DNA of 64,000 bases, from the NCBI GenBank assembly GCA_035576005.1, contig DATLXH010000128.1:8545-72544 (forward strand). Reading direction: 5' to 3'. This document shows, piece by piece, positions 17,621-26,526 of the stretch. This DNA comes from DATLXH01 sp035576005. Its GTDB lineage: Bacteria; Acidobacteriota; Thermoanaerobaculia; Gp7-AA8. How positions within the stretch are numbered: the first letter of the stretch is position 1; every line of letters starts with the position of its first letter. Both the position numbers and the translations under genes were made by a program. A model generated the notes under the pieces. The model ran no database searches and had not been told where the DNA came from. It saw only the letters and a list, made by a program, of their open reading frames with translations.

Positions 17621-19907
17621 GAGTGACCCCTCTCATCGTTTCGTCTCCTCGCAAAGCCGGCTCTTTGCCGGAGCGTGTTAGATGCATGCTGATTTTGCGG
17701 ATCTCGGGATCCCGCGACTTCAACCCCCGGCTCACGATCTCGGCACGAGCCGATGGAGGGTACCCCTCGAGCGACTTGTAGGCCGCCCGGCTTTCATGAA
17801 TCGAGACCGGCAGGAATCGCTTTTGAAAAAATTGGTCCAGTCGTTCCAGTGCAGTGGCATCTCCCAATTCGCCGAGGGCCTTGAGCGCCTTGATGCGAAG
17901 GGAGCGACGGCGCCCGAACAAATCCGACCGGTCGAGAATCTGCAGCAGAGGCTCGACCGCTTCGCGGATGCCGTAGCTCCCGACCAGTACCACGGCCGCC
18001 TCGGCAAGCTTCGGATCGGGATCATTGATCGCCTTCCTGAGCAGCTCATGCGGCACCTCGGGATCGAAGGCGAGGAGGCTCTTGATCGCCTCGAACCTCA
18101 CCCGGAGATCGGTATGGTGGGCGCACCGGCGGACCTCAGTCATCGACGAGCGGTCGCCTACGTTGCGAAGCAGGACGATCATGTTCCGAATCACGAACCA
18201 GCGATCGTCACTCAGAAGACGCGTAGCCTCGGGGACGATGATGCTGCCGAGCGACGAGACGAGATTGTAAAGTTTTCGCCTCCGCGAGCGGTTCTCTTCT
18301 GCGGCAAGAGCCAGGAGGAACCTCTGTGAAGCGACGCCGCCGAGGGCTTTTACGAGCTTGTCGAGAGAAGCTTGAGCGGCGCTTCCAGGTGTCTGGCTTT
18401 CCAGTAGTCCCGTAATCGCCTCCTCGGTGACAAGCTCTCCGAAGAACTGTGTGAGCTCTTCGTTTTGAGGCGCGCTTGTGGCGAGGGTCGATCCGAAATC
18501 CTGTAGCGAGCGCACGAGCTCCAAAGCCTGATCGATCTGGCCGTTGCTCAGGTAGAAGTGAAAAACGTCGTGGAGCTGACCGAGGGGACCTGCGAGAGCG
18601 AGTCGTGCCCCGTGTCGTGAGATCAGTTCGAGCAGTGTCGATGAGACGTTGTCCGTAGCGCTTCCTGGCGTGACAGTATCGAGGCGACGTGACAGCTCTT
18701 CCCTCGAGTACTCCGTCTGCTGAGCGACTTCGGGAAAACGGAGGGCGATCTCGCCGAGCAGAGTCTGATGATCCTCGGGGTTGAAGCGGTCGATGTCCTC
18801 GTCCCGCAAGAGCACCATCAGCTCGGCAGCCAGCGAAGAAGATTCCTCGTCTCTCGCCCGCTCGGCTGGGTGATCTTTGCTGATGACGGACAGTGCCCGT
18901 GCGAGACGGAGCGCATGCGAGGAGAGCGTCGAGCCCTCGGCACGGACCTGTCGCATTGCTTTGAGCACGATGTCGGGAGGCATCGAGTTACAGAGGACCT
19001 GGAGCGCCTGCCCGGCGGCTTCGTCGGAAGTGAGCGCTCGCATGGCAGCGGTGAGGACCGTTTCTCTCATCTCCTCCGGAAGAGCGCGTAAAAGTTCGGC
19101 CACCTGTTGAGCAGCAACCTTGCGCGAACCGCCGTCGCTCCGCGTCAGATAGCTGCTCACTGCTGCGGCAACGGATGAAGCCAGGTTTCCCGCTTGAGAC
19201 TGGCGGCCGGTCACCATGAATCCGCCGATTTCGTCGAAGGGTGAGTCCGACCATTCACCGCGGTCGTCGGCTACGTCTGCCACCGATGGCGCGCTATCGC
19301 TAACCTGAGCCTGCAGCAGCTCAGCTACCAGTTGAGAGATCTCTCCGGGACCCTGCGTCGTGAGTCGATGCGCGCCCTCCTGCGACAGACGTTTTCCCGT
19401 CAGCAGTGCCTGAATGAGTGCATCCCGGAGCGAGGCCGGCCGATCCGGAGGTAGTGATTGCTCCAGACCTTCAGTGGCTCGTATCGCCGAGTAGTCGACG
19501 GGTTGGAGTCCGATCTGACGAACACCGGCGGATGTCATCTCATCCCAGAACGGAATTCGAGCTCGAGCGGGGTCGGATCCAAGCGCTCTCAAAAAAATAT
19601 CCAGCTCTTCTGCGGTGACGGCTCTTCCGATCCGCAGGAGCGCGACGTCTCGCATATAAAGAGCCTGGGCGAATTTCTGAGCCTGGTCGAAATCGAGTCT
19701 CTGATCATTGAAAATGAGGCCATCGCGGCTGACCCCGACCACCAGGTCGCCGATGCTGCCGGTCAGCTTGCCCAGGCGCCCCAGGACCGTCTCGATGGCC
19801 CCATCGAGAGCCGGATGCCCTTTCGGATACGCGCCGAGCTTTTTCCACGCGATCGCGAGACCTCGGACTACGTCTGACAGCAGCACGATCACCGACTGAT
19901 CAGGCAT
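17613..19907 (-). CDS. HEAT-repeat protein with signalling-type N-terminal module
   Basis: 764 residues, no signal peptide. Residues 1-130 (VVRGLAIAWKKLGAYPKGHPAL, LVVGVSRDGLIFNDQRLDFDQAQKFAQAL, ALLRIGRAVTAEELDIFLRAL) form a helical-plus-sheet module also found at the N-terminus of the HD-GYP protein. The middle is helical and less clear. Residues about 590-745 carry HEAT-like repeats (EVRRCAHHTDLRVRFEAIKSL, LRKAINDPDPKLAEAAVVLVG, SLRIKALKALGELGDA). This suggests a scaffold or adaptor in a c-di-GMP-related pathway. The last codons overlap the start of the HD-GYP gene, indicating translational coupling. Confidence 0.78.
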   Translation of the reverse strand: MPDQSVIVLLSDVVRGLAIAWKKLGAYPKGHPALDGAIETVLGRLGKLTGSIGDLVVGVSRDGLIFNDQRLDFDQAQKFAQALYMRDVALLRIGRAVTAEELDIFLRALGSDPARARIPFWDEMTSAGVRQIGLQPVDYSAIRATEGLEQSLPPDRPASLRDALIQALLTGKRLSQEGAHRLTTQGPGEISQLVAELLQAQVSDSAPSVADVADDRGEWSDSPFDEIGGFMVTGRQSQAGNLASSVAAAVSSYLTRSDGGSRKVAAQQVAELLRALPEEMRETVLTAAMRALTSDEAAGQALQVLCNSMPPDIVLKAMRQVRAEGSTLSSHALRLARALSVISKDHPAERARDEESSSLAAELMVLLRDEDIDRFNPEDHQTLLGEIALRFPEVAQQTEYSREELSRRLDTVTPGSATDNVSSTLLELISRHGARLALAGPLGQLHDVFHFYLSNGQIDQALELVRSLQDFGSTLATSAPQNEELTQFFGELVTEEAITGLLESQTPGSAAQASLDKLVKALGGVASQRFLLALAAEENRSRRRKLYNLVSSLGSIIVPEATRLLSDDRWFVIRNMIVLLRNVGDRSSMTEVRRCAHHTDLRVRFEAIKSLLAFDPEVPHELLRKAINDPDPKLAEAAVVLVGSYGIREAVEPLLQILDRSDLFGRRRSLRIKALKALGELGDATALERLDQFFQKRFLPVSIHESRAAYKSLEGYPPSARAEIVSRGLKSRDPEIRKISMHLTRSGKEPALRGDETMRGVTPA

Positions 19908-20002
19908 CGAGAGAGATTCTAGCCCGCATTCAACGCCTTTGATCGCCCACTTTAACGAGTATGCGTGAATCGCCCTTTGCTCGACGGTTGCTGCACTGTT
20001 TG

Positions 20003-20398
20003 AACTTTCTCACAGACTTCGCCGCGAAGCCGCGTGACAGACGAGAGTTCTGTCTGACATACGCGTGAGGACTGACACTCCTGTGGTGTCACGCGACACT
20101 CTCGTTGGTCGTCCTGGGGCGACCTTCGCCGCGAGATGGCCGAGAGCGGCCTGGAAGCGAGGCGCACGACGGTTTCGCGACGAGAGCATAGTTGCCACTG
20201 TGTCGAGAGCAACCGGGGCGGGTGTAGGGACGCAGGGCCTGCGTCCGGCACCCAGACATTCGCATCAGGAATTCTGCATCCGGGCATGAAACCCTCGTCC
20301 AAAGCGATGGCCGACGACAATCTTCCCGGTCAGGGACAGGGTGCCGGACGCACGTTGTGCGTCCCTGCGCTCGCATTCTGTGAGAAATGCGGGTTAAG
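20003..20398. repeat. Palindromic repeat, family P2, long variant with extra insert
   Basis: Begins tttctcacagacttcgccgcga and ends gtgagaaatgcgggtt. The interior is the same as at 12757-13035 (tgtagggacgcagggcctgc and so on), preceded by an extra 100 bases holding its own small inverted repeats. It lies between divergently oriented genes and leaves little room for promoters. Confidence 0.85.
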
Positions 20399-20455
20399 CT
20401 GGGCCCAGGCTCGCGCTGAGCTGGTAAAAGACAGTGCGGATCAGGGAACACGACC

Positions 20456-21064
20456 ATGGACAAGCTCGACGCGGTGGGGTGCAGAATCATTGGCTCATTG
20501 ATCGAAAAGCAGCTCACCACTCCCGACAACTACCCCCTCACCCTCAATGCTCTGGTCGCAGCCTGCAACCAGAAAACGAATCGCGAGCCTGTCACTGAGC
20601 TGGGAGAGGATGAAGTCTCTCGCGCTCTCGATCGACTGCAGCAACGCTCGCTTGCATGGCGAGTGCTCGGAGGACGATCGGTACGCTGGGACCATAACGC
20701 TGACAAACGATGGCTTCTGACGCCGGAAACGAAGGCGCTGATCGCCCTTCTGCTGCTTCGCGGCCCTCAAACCTCGGGCGAGCTGCGGAGCCGGAGCGAT
20801 CGAATGTTTCTCTTTGAATCGATCGACGATGTGGAAAGCGCGCTGCGTGCGCTCTCTGGCCGTGACGAGCCGCTCGTGGCGTCAATTCCCCGTCGGGCCG
20901 GTCAAAAAGAGGATCGTTGGATATCGCTGGCGGGCGACATCCCGCCGGACGACAAACCGGCCCGAGCCTCGGAGGCGATGGAAGTTCGACTCGCTCGCCT
21001 CGAGGCGCTGGTTGGGCGGATGGAAGCTGAGCTGGCCGAGCTCAAATTGAAACTGGGCGAGTGA
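20456..21064 (+). CDS. YceH/DUF480 family protein
   Basis: 202 residues, the usual size for the YceH (DUF480) family, cytoplasmic, with two winged-helix-like domains. Signature: RIIGSLIEKQLTTPDNYPLTLNALVAACNQKTNREPV, then SRALDRLQQR, and LLLRGPQTSGELRSRSDRMF. A C-terminal coiled coil (LEALVGRMEAELAELKLKL) is typical. The function is unknown. The gene converges on the receiver gene across a P2 repeat. Confidence 0.93.
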   Translation: MDKLDAVGCRIIGSLIEKQLTTPDNYPLTLNALVAACNQKTNREPVTELGEDEVSRALDRLQQRSLAWRVLGGRSVRWDHNADKRWLLTPETKALIALLLLRGPQTSGELRSRSDRMFLFESIDDVESALRALSGRDEPLVASIPRRAGQKEDRWISLAGDIPPDDKPARASEAMEVRLARLEALVGRMEAELAELKLKLGE

Positions 21065-21065
21065 G

Positions 21066-21243
21066 CTAGCTCGCATTTCCTTCGGACCTTCGCGCGAAGC
21101 GACCGATAGCGGCCTGTCTGAATCGCTGCACAACGCTTAGCTCCTCGACATAGTGTCGACTATGTCTTCGTCGCAAAACCGTCGTGGTATCCAGGCCACT
21201 CTCCGCCGCCTCACAACGAAGGTCGGTGAGAGGTGCGGGCTAG
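21066..21243. repeat. Palindromic repeat, family P2, diverged copy
   Basis: Opens with tcgcatttccttcggacctt and closes with aaggtcggtgagaggtgcggg, with the interior tccatagtgtcgactatg-like palindrome (catagtgtcgactatg). It is more diverged than the other copies. It lies between convergent genes and could terminate both. Confidence 0.85.
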
Positions 21244-21247
21244 AGGC

Positions 21248-21646
21248 TCAGGCGTGGCGCATGTGCCGCTCGACCGAGCCATAAAAATCGCTGGCTCCGA
21301 ACGGTTTCGGCATCACTCCGCACGAGCGACCTTCCAGATCGCTGAGCCGGTCTTCGCCAGCGGCGCTGATTACGAGAACGTGACCCTGAAGACACTGCAT
21401 CTCGCTGTCGATGAAGTCCAGCACGTCCCATCCCGACTTCCTCGGCATCATCAGGTCAAGAACGACAAGATCGAAATTGGAGCTGCCATTCTCGGACGTT
21501 TCGCTCTGGAGTATCGCGATTGCATCCTCGCCGTCAACTGCTTCGGTGGTCTTGTAGCCTCTCCGCCTCAAAAGGGTGGCGATAAGATTTCGAAGCGTCG
21601 GATCATCGTCAGCAACGAGAACGTTCAGAGTGTTAGGACTTGTCAT
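21248..21646 (-). CDS. Stand-alone response regulator receiver domain
   Basis: 132 residues, a single CheY-like receiver with no output domain. Acidic pocket D13-D15 (VADDDP), phospho-acceptor D64 (VVLDLMMPRKSGW), the Ser/Thr-like switch ISAAG and K114 (MPKPF). No histidine kinase is adjacent, so it is an orphan and its partner is unknown. Confidence 0.93.
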   Translation of the reverse strand: MTSPNTLNVLVADDDPTLRNLIATLLRRRGYKTTEAVDGEDAIAILQSETSENGSSNFDLVVLDLMMPRKSGWDVLDFIDSEMQCLQGHVLVISAAGEDRLSDLEGRSCGVMPKPFGASDFYGSVERHMRHA

Positions 21647-21766
21647 GTGTCATCCCGCGTCAAGTGACGCTCGACGCTTCTGTGCAAGGGAAGTGCACAG
21701 TTTCACAGGCCCCGACCTCGTGCTGTCGGCTCAAGCCGGAGTTTCCCTCGAACGGAGAAACTTATT

Positions 21767-21934
21767 ACCCGCATTTCTCACAGACCTTTGTCGTGAGACG
21801 GCGGAGAGTGGCTTGGATGCGAGGCGCACGGCGAGTTTGCGACGAAGGCATAGTCGACACTATGTCAAGGAGCGAAATTGCCGTGCAACGAAGCAGACAG
21901 GCCGCTATCCGTCGTCTCGCGGCGAAGGTCTGCT
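21767..21934. repeat. Palindromic repeat, family P2, truncated at right end
   Basis: Starts acccgcatttctcacagacctttgt and follows the P2 consensus to cgtctcgcggcgaaggtctg, then departs before the terminal gagaaatgcggg. It lies upstream of the receiver gene. The remaining 21950-21999 holds nothing recognised. Confidence 0.85.
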
Positions 21935-21999
21935 TCGGGCGGCCTGAACCGGACAGACCCGCCGCGAAGCGAAGGGTCTGTCCCATGAATCGTCAGTCC

Positions 22000-22836
22000 T
22001 CAGGGCTTTGTCGCAGGTGCCGTCGTAGTAGTCGGAGGGCGACGACGAAAGAGACTGCGCATCCGCTGGCGTGCGGTAGGTTTCGCCGGTGCAGTTGCTG
22101 TCGAGTTCGTGACGGCTACGCTGCCATCCGCTCTCTGACTGATCGAGACGCCTCCGCTCCCGCCGGACGTGGCGACCTCGCCTGCTGCAGTGTTTGATGA
22201 TGTCGTGCTGCTCGAAACGGAGCTGGTAGCCGCTGCAGCTCCAGCGGGCGGTGGAACAGCCGCTCGCGTCGGTGACGCGATCGTCACGGGTCGTTCAGCA
22301 CGGGTGGCCGGAACCGAGCTTCCTGCCGCATTGGAACGAGGCGACGAGCCGGACGTCGGCGCGAGATCTACGCTCACGGCTGGGGTCGTGGAGATCGTGT
22401 TGCTGCCTCCCGCCACCCTGGCCTGCACGCCAGTCGAATCGGTAATAGGCGTTGCTCCTACAGTGGGCTCGGACGGAACGACCGCGCCAGCAGGATTGAT
22501 GACGGTCCCCGTAACGGACGAACTGACATTGGACGTAGGAGCCACGGTAAGTCCCGTGGTGCCGGCGACAGTTGTCGTCCCGGGCTGCGAGACCGACCCT
22601 CCCGTAGCGGGGCTGGTGGTACCGAGATACCTCGTCTCGTCCGTATAGCCGGTTGCTGCAGGCGCCGGGGCCGGGGTCGAAGGAACCGTTGCAGCAACCG
22701 TAGTCGGTCCCGACGCGGCAGGGACTTGTGCAGTTCTCACCGCGTCCTGGCTAGTCGCGCAGGAGGTCAGTGCAAGTGTTCCGACGAGTAATGCGGGAGC
22801 AATGGAACGTTTCACTGCAGCGGCTGTGCGATCCAT
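22000..22836 (-). CDS. Ala/Thr/Ser/Pro-rich lipoprotein of unknown function
   Basis: 278 residues. Lipoprotein signal LLVGTLALTSC, then a low-complexity body dominated by Ala, Thr, Ser, Val and Pro with no predicted fold, ending in a basic Arg-rich segment (RQRMRSLFRRRPP) and a TTTTAPATKP tail. It is likely an extended, disordered cell-envelope protein. The ATG follows ggagg at good spacing. No family recognised. Confidence 0.7.
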   Translation of the reverse strand: MDRTAAAVKRSIAPALLVGTLALTSCATSQDAVRTAQVPAASGPTTVAATVPSTPAPAPAATGYTDETRYLGTTSPATGGSVSQPGTTTVAGTTGLTVAPTSNVSSSVTGTVINPAGAVVPSEPTVGATPITDSTGVQARVAGGSNTISTTPAVSVDLAPTSGSSPRSNAAGSSVPATRAERPVTIASPTRAAVPPPAGAAAATSSVSSSTTSSNTAAGEVATSGGSGGVSISQRADGSVAVTNSTATAPAKPTARQRMRSLFRRRPPTTTTAPATKP

Positions 22837-22972
22837 GAGGATCCTCCTGGGGTTGATTAGCTTTCACTTAGAGCAACATATGTGCCCTCAGACTCCGGGC
22901 AGCGTCCCCGGCCGATTCATCGACACCGGACGTGAGCACGCCTCCTTGCTGAGACACCCAGTGTCAAATCCT

Positions 22973-24181
22973 TCAGACCTCGGCAGCCTCCTCGACGACT
23001 CTCAAGACCTTCGCAACCTCGCTCTGGAGTGTCAGCGAGCCGGCCCGTCGCAACAGCTCTCTCCGCTGCCGGGATCGAAGCTCATGGTCGCCCGCCAGCC
23101 GCACGATCTCGTCCGCGAAATGGCTCGGCGAGTCAGGGGGAACGAGCGTTGCCATTTCCCCGCTCAGCAGCTCCCGCATCGCGGGAAGCGCTGTCGCAAC
23201 AATTGGTACGCCGAGTGAGAGGTACTCGAAGGTCTTGCGCGGGATGACCATACGATTCATTGCTGTGTCGAGTGACGGAATCACCGCCAGATCGGCTCGT
23301 GTCAATTCCGCCGGGACCTCTTCGTACGGAACCCAGCCTCGGATCTGAACCTGCTGCCCCCAGGACGATTCGGCAACGCGACTTCGGATCTCAGGCATCG
23401 CGCGACCTGTCCCGATAAGCAAAAACTCCGCGCGAATCCTGCTGCAAACCGACGCGAACACTTCCAGAAACTCGAGTACGCCGTCGCGCCGGTCGATACC
23501 TCCATGAAAGACGATGCGAAACGGTTCCGCAGCATCACGAACCGGAGGTTCGATCTCAGCTCGAAAGCGCCGAGCGTCTGCTGCGTCATAAGACACTGAC
23601 GCCGTAACCCTATAGCGTTCCTCCAGGTAGTCGCGCATCGCCGCAGTCAAAACGATTACGCTGCCCGCCTCCCGGAGAAACTTCTTTTGATACCAGGGCC
23701 CCAGCAACGCAGCAGCCGACCGGAGGAGACCGGTTTCGAAGGGATAGATCTCGAGCAGATCAACTTCCCAGAGATCGGCGATCAGCGGCGTTCCAACCCT
23801 GGATCTACCCTTCGAGTGCCTGGCAGGGCGCCGTGCCAGGCGCCTCGCCAGCGGAGCGCTGCCGAGGCGATGAGCGTATATGACATCGTAAGTCGAGCGA
23901 AGTTGCGGCTCGAGAGCGAGCGCGCGATACGCGAAGCGGAGATGCTGTTGCATCTTCATCTTCGAAAAACGATCGATCGCGGGCGTTGGAAAGAGCGTCA
24001 CTGCTGGTCCGAGATCGAGATCAGTCGCCGGAGCTACCAGATCAATTTCGTGACCTGCGGCCGCAAGAACCTGGAGGATCGCATGGCCACGAAGATTACT
24101 TCCCGACAGGGGAAAGAGCGATTCGGCATGGATGAAGACGATCCTCACCCGACGCCTTCCGGCACCTTCGCTCCGTGCCAC
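22973..24181 (-). CDS. Glycosyltransferase family 4-like
   Basis: About 400 residues, GT-B fold. The N-terminal domain opens RIVFIHAESLFPLSGSNLRGHAIL (sugar-nucleotide-type Gly loop) and carries DVIYAHRLGSAPLA. The C-terminal domain has FRIVFHGGIDRRDGVLEFL, VQIRGWVPYEEVPAELTRADLAVIPS and PRKTFEYLSLGVPIVAT, the E-x7-E-type donor-binding region of GT4. It probably transfers a sugar during cell-surface polysaccharide synthesis. The start is a GTG; a second GTG 11 codons downstream is equally plausible. No other polysaccharide gene is adjacent. Confidence 0.88.
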   Translation of the reverse strand: MARSEGAGRRRVRIVFIHAESLFPLSGSNLRGHAILQVLAAAGHEIDLVAPATDLDLGPAVTLFPTPAIDRFSKMKMQQHLRFAYRALALEPQLRSTYDVIYAHRLGSAPLARRLARRPARHSKGRSRVGTPLIADLWEVDLLEIYPFETGLLRSAAALLGPWYQKKFLREAGSVIVLTAAMRDYLEERYRVTASVSYDAADARRFRAEIEPPVRDAAEPFRIVFHGGIDRRDGVLEFLEVFASVCSRIRAEFLLIGTGRAMPEIRSRVAESSWGQQVQIRGWVPYEEVPAELTRADLAVIPSLDTAMNRMVIPRKTFEYLSLGVPIVATALPAMRELLSGEMATLVPPDSPSHFADEIVRLAGDHELRSRQRRELLRRAGSLTLQSEVAKVLRVVEEAAEV

Positions 24182-24300
24182 GAACGCGGCAGGATCTCGA
24201 GCTGCGTTCCCGCGGAAAGCGCACTCACAGACGCACCTGCGGGCACCCGGTACACGCCTTGCTAAGGAAGGTGTGAGTATAGAAAGAAGGAGGAAATTGC

Positions 24301-24600
24301 ATGAATCGTAAAGTCATTCTCTCGCTGCTAGCCCTCGTTATGGTGTTCTCGGTTGCCTGTAAGTCGCTCAATCAGATGACACCCAGTGGCATGGACGACG
24401 GAGCCATTGAACTGGAAGTGCGTGCAAAGATTGGTGAGGACGTATCCAACAAGGCCCTCGACGTAGGTGTTTCATCCAAGGATGGAGTCGTTACCCTTTC
24501 AGGTACGGCGAATTCTGAGGATCAGAAACGGAAGATCGGCGAAGCTGCCAACGACGTCAAAGGCGTCAAGGCAGTCATCAATAATCTTCGTGTGAATTAA
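24301..24600 (+). CDS. BON-domain lipoprotein (OsmY-like)
   Basis: 99 residues. Lipobox VFSVAC (Cys20), then one BON domain: DDGAIELEVRAKIGEDVSNKALDVGVSSKDGVVTLSGTANSEDQ followed by KGVKAVINNLRV. BON domains are envelope- and phospholipid-associated and frequently stress-induced. The start follows aggaggaaattgc, a strong ribosome binding site, and a strong terminator follows, indicating a well-expressed single-gene transcript. Confidence 0.93.
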   Translation: MNRKVILSLLALVMVFSVACKSLNQMTPSGMDDGAIELEVRAKIGEDVSNKALDVGVSSKDGVVTLSGTANSEDQKRKIGEAANDVKGVKAVINNLRVN

Positions 24601-24620
24601 GTTCAACCGCATTGATTTTT

Positions 24621-24652
24621 GAAAAGAGGCGGCCGAAAGGCCGCCTCTTTTC
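24621..24652 (+). terminator. Rho-independent terminator after BON gene
   Basis: Stem gaaaagaggcggcc / ggccgcctcttttc with a gaaa tetraloop, 20 bases past the BON stop codon, with the T-run inside the stem's 3' side. Confidence 0.9.
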
Positions 24653-24654
24653 GT

Positions 24655-24765
24655 GTAGGACAGACACTTGTGTGTCTTTCGTTCTTTTCGAATAGGACAG
24701 ACACTCTTGCTGTCTCCGTGGAAAATGCAGGGGTCCCGTGACAGACAAGAGTGTCTGTCCTACAA
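24655..24765. repeat. Palindromic repeat, family P3 (gacagacactcttgtctgtc)
   Basis: Several copies of the 20-base near-palindrome gacagacactcttgtctgtc and its inverse, including a degenerate copy, spaced by 30-50 bases. It overlaps the 3' end of the SGNH hydrolase gene. Other P3 copies are at 30.3, 32.3 and 60.1 kb. Confidence 0.85.
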
Positions 24766-25524
24766 CGAATTCGCGATCCGGTTGGCAATGAGCCGGTATC
24801 CTTCTTCACCCGGATGGAACCGATCGAGACTCAGCCGGCTCGAATGAGAAAAAAGATCTGACGTCTGCACCACGGTCAGATCGGCATCCCCTTCGAATCG
24901 CCTGACCAGCTCGCCGTTCCATCGATTGACAAACCGGCTCACGAGCTTTCCGTAATCAGAGCCCGTGAATGGATTGTAGAGTCCGACGAGAAAAATCCGG
25001 GCTGCGGGATTTGCTGTCCGGATTCTTCCGACGACTTCAACCACACTATCGAGCACTCGACCGATCACTGCATCCGGGTTCGCTGGTGGATTCGATCTCG
25101 TTTCGGCATCGCCGAACAGGTCGTTGCCGCCAATCGACACAACGACCACGTTGGCATCCCCGATCAACTTCTGAACGTTCCGGCTGTCCAGCAGCTTGAG
25201 CAGGTCCCTGGTTCGCGCTCCATTGACCGCGACGTTCACCATTGGCGACCGTTTTCGTTTCATCCGACCCAACTCTGCGTCGAGGTTGCCGCCGATGCCG
25301 AGGCCGCTGACATCGCCGGTACCTCGAGCGAGCGAATCGCCAAGAATCATCATCCGAAGCTCGTCCTGCTTTACCGCAGGAGTCGGCGAGGCGGCAAATC
25401 GAGCGCCATCCGAAAGGGGAACGCCGAGATCTCCTCTTGCGAACGCGACCAGGCCATAGCCAAAAAGGACGATCCCCGCGAGCGTCGCTGCAGTCGGAAG
25501 ATACCAGTGAAGGATTCGGCGCAT
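24760..25524 (-). CDS. SGNH/GDSL hydrolase, membrane-anchored
   Basis: 254 residues. An N-terminal transmembrane helix (about 8-28) anchors an SGNH hydrolase domain. Block I is ILGDSLARGTGD (nucleophile Ser), block II the Gly of VNGARTRDLL, block III VVVSIGGNDLFGD (Asn) and block V LDRFHPGEEGYRL (Asp/His). It is probably an esterase or lipase acting in the periplasm. The ATG at 25524 begins MRRILHWYLP; the longer frame to 25626 overlaps the divergent ABC promoter region and is disregarded. Confidence 0.9.
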   Translation of the reverse strand: MRRILHWYLPTAATLAGIVLFGYGLVAFARGDLGVPLSDGARFAASPTPAVKQDELRMMILGDSLARGTGDVSGLGIGGNLDAELGRMKRKRSPMVNVAVNGARTRDLLKLLDSRNVQKLIGDANVVVVSIGGNDLFGDAETRSNPPANPDAVIGRVLDSVVEVVGRIRTANPAARIFLVGLYNPFTGSDYGKLVSRFVNRWNGELVRRFEGDADLTVVQTSDLFSHSSRLSLDRFHPGEEGYRLIANRIANSL

Positions 25525-25616
25525 GGTTCGCTGTGCAACTGAGTCGGCGGACAACCTCTTCCACTCTTCGCGCGTATTGAGTGGTAGCGTCTGTGCAGTC
25601 CGCGATTCCTGTCGAC

Positions 25617-26525
25617 ATGGAACCAACCCTTGTAGCCTCCAATCTCACGAAGACGATCGCCGGGAAGGTCATCGTCGATTCGCTCTCGTTCGAGACCTTC
25701 CCCGGAGAAGTCTTCGGCTTTCTCGGTCCGAATGGCGCGGGAAAGACCACGACGATCAGAATGCTCGTCGGACTGATCCGCCCCACCAGCGGTTCGGTCA
25801 CGATCTGCGGGCACGACGTGCGTCGCGAATTTGAGAAGGCGATGCGCTGCATCGGCTGCATGGTCGAGACTCCCGACCTCTATAAGTTCATGACGGGCCG
25901 CGAGAATCTCGAGCATTTCTCGCGCATGCTCGGGAAGGTGAATCGTGAACAGATCGAGCACGTGGCCGGTCTCGTGTCACTGGCACACAGGCTCGATCAT
26001 CGAGTCGGAACGTATTCACTCGGAATGCGTCAGAGACTTGGAATTGCGCAGGCACTTCTTGGCAGTCCTCGGGTTCTAATACTCGACGAGCCGGCGAACG
26101 GACTGGATCCTGCTGGCATCCGTGAGATCCGCGGGTTGCTTCGTAGTCTTGCGTCGGAAGGGATGAGCATCCTGGTCTCGAGCCATCTGCTCGCGGAGAT
26201 CGAGCTCATGTGCGATCGGGTTGCGATCATTCACAAGGGAAAGATGGTGACGAGCGGAAAGGTGTCCGAGCTCATCTCGTCGACCCGCTCGCTCGAGATC
26301 AGGGTCGATGATCCCGCGCGAGCGGCGGACATTGCGAAGAGTCATGGCTACTCCCCTTCCGTGGACGAAGACACTCTTCGTTTCGCAATCGACGAGTCGC
26401 TTGCGCCGCCACTGATTGCAGCTCTGGTGGAGAATGGAGTCGCGGTTTTTCACGCGACCGCGGAGCTTCAAACACTCGAAGAGATGTTCATCGAGGCAAC
26501 GGGAGGCGAGTCGGTCGCGACGTGA
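25617..26525 (+). CDS. ABC transporter ATP-binding protein (ABC-2 exporter)
   Basis: 302 residues. Walker A is GPNGAGKTTTI, the signature YSLGMRQRLGIAQALLGSP, and Walker B VLILDEPANGLDP with the following switch His in SSHLL. A C-terminal accessory domain follows the ATPase. It pairs with the permease immediately downstream (one base between stop and start). It resembles antibiotic/bacitracin-type or gliding/copper-type ABC-2 ATPases; substrate unknown. Confidence 0.94.
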   Translation: MEPTLVASNLTKTIAGKVIVDSLSFETFPGEVFGFLGPNGAGKTTTIRMLVGLIRPTSGSVTICGHDVRREFEKAMRCIGCMVETPDLYKFMTGRENLEHFSRMLGKVNREQIEHVAGLVSLAHRLDHRVGTYSLGMRQRLGIAQALLGSPRVLILDEPANGLDPAGIREIRGLLRSLASEGMSILVSSHLLAEIELMCDRVAIIHKGKMVTSGKVSELISSTRSLEIRVDDPARAADIAKSHGYSPSVDEDTLRFAIDESLAPPLIAALVENGVAVFHATAELQTLEEMFIEATGGESVAT

Positions 26526-26526
26526 G

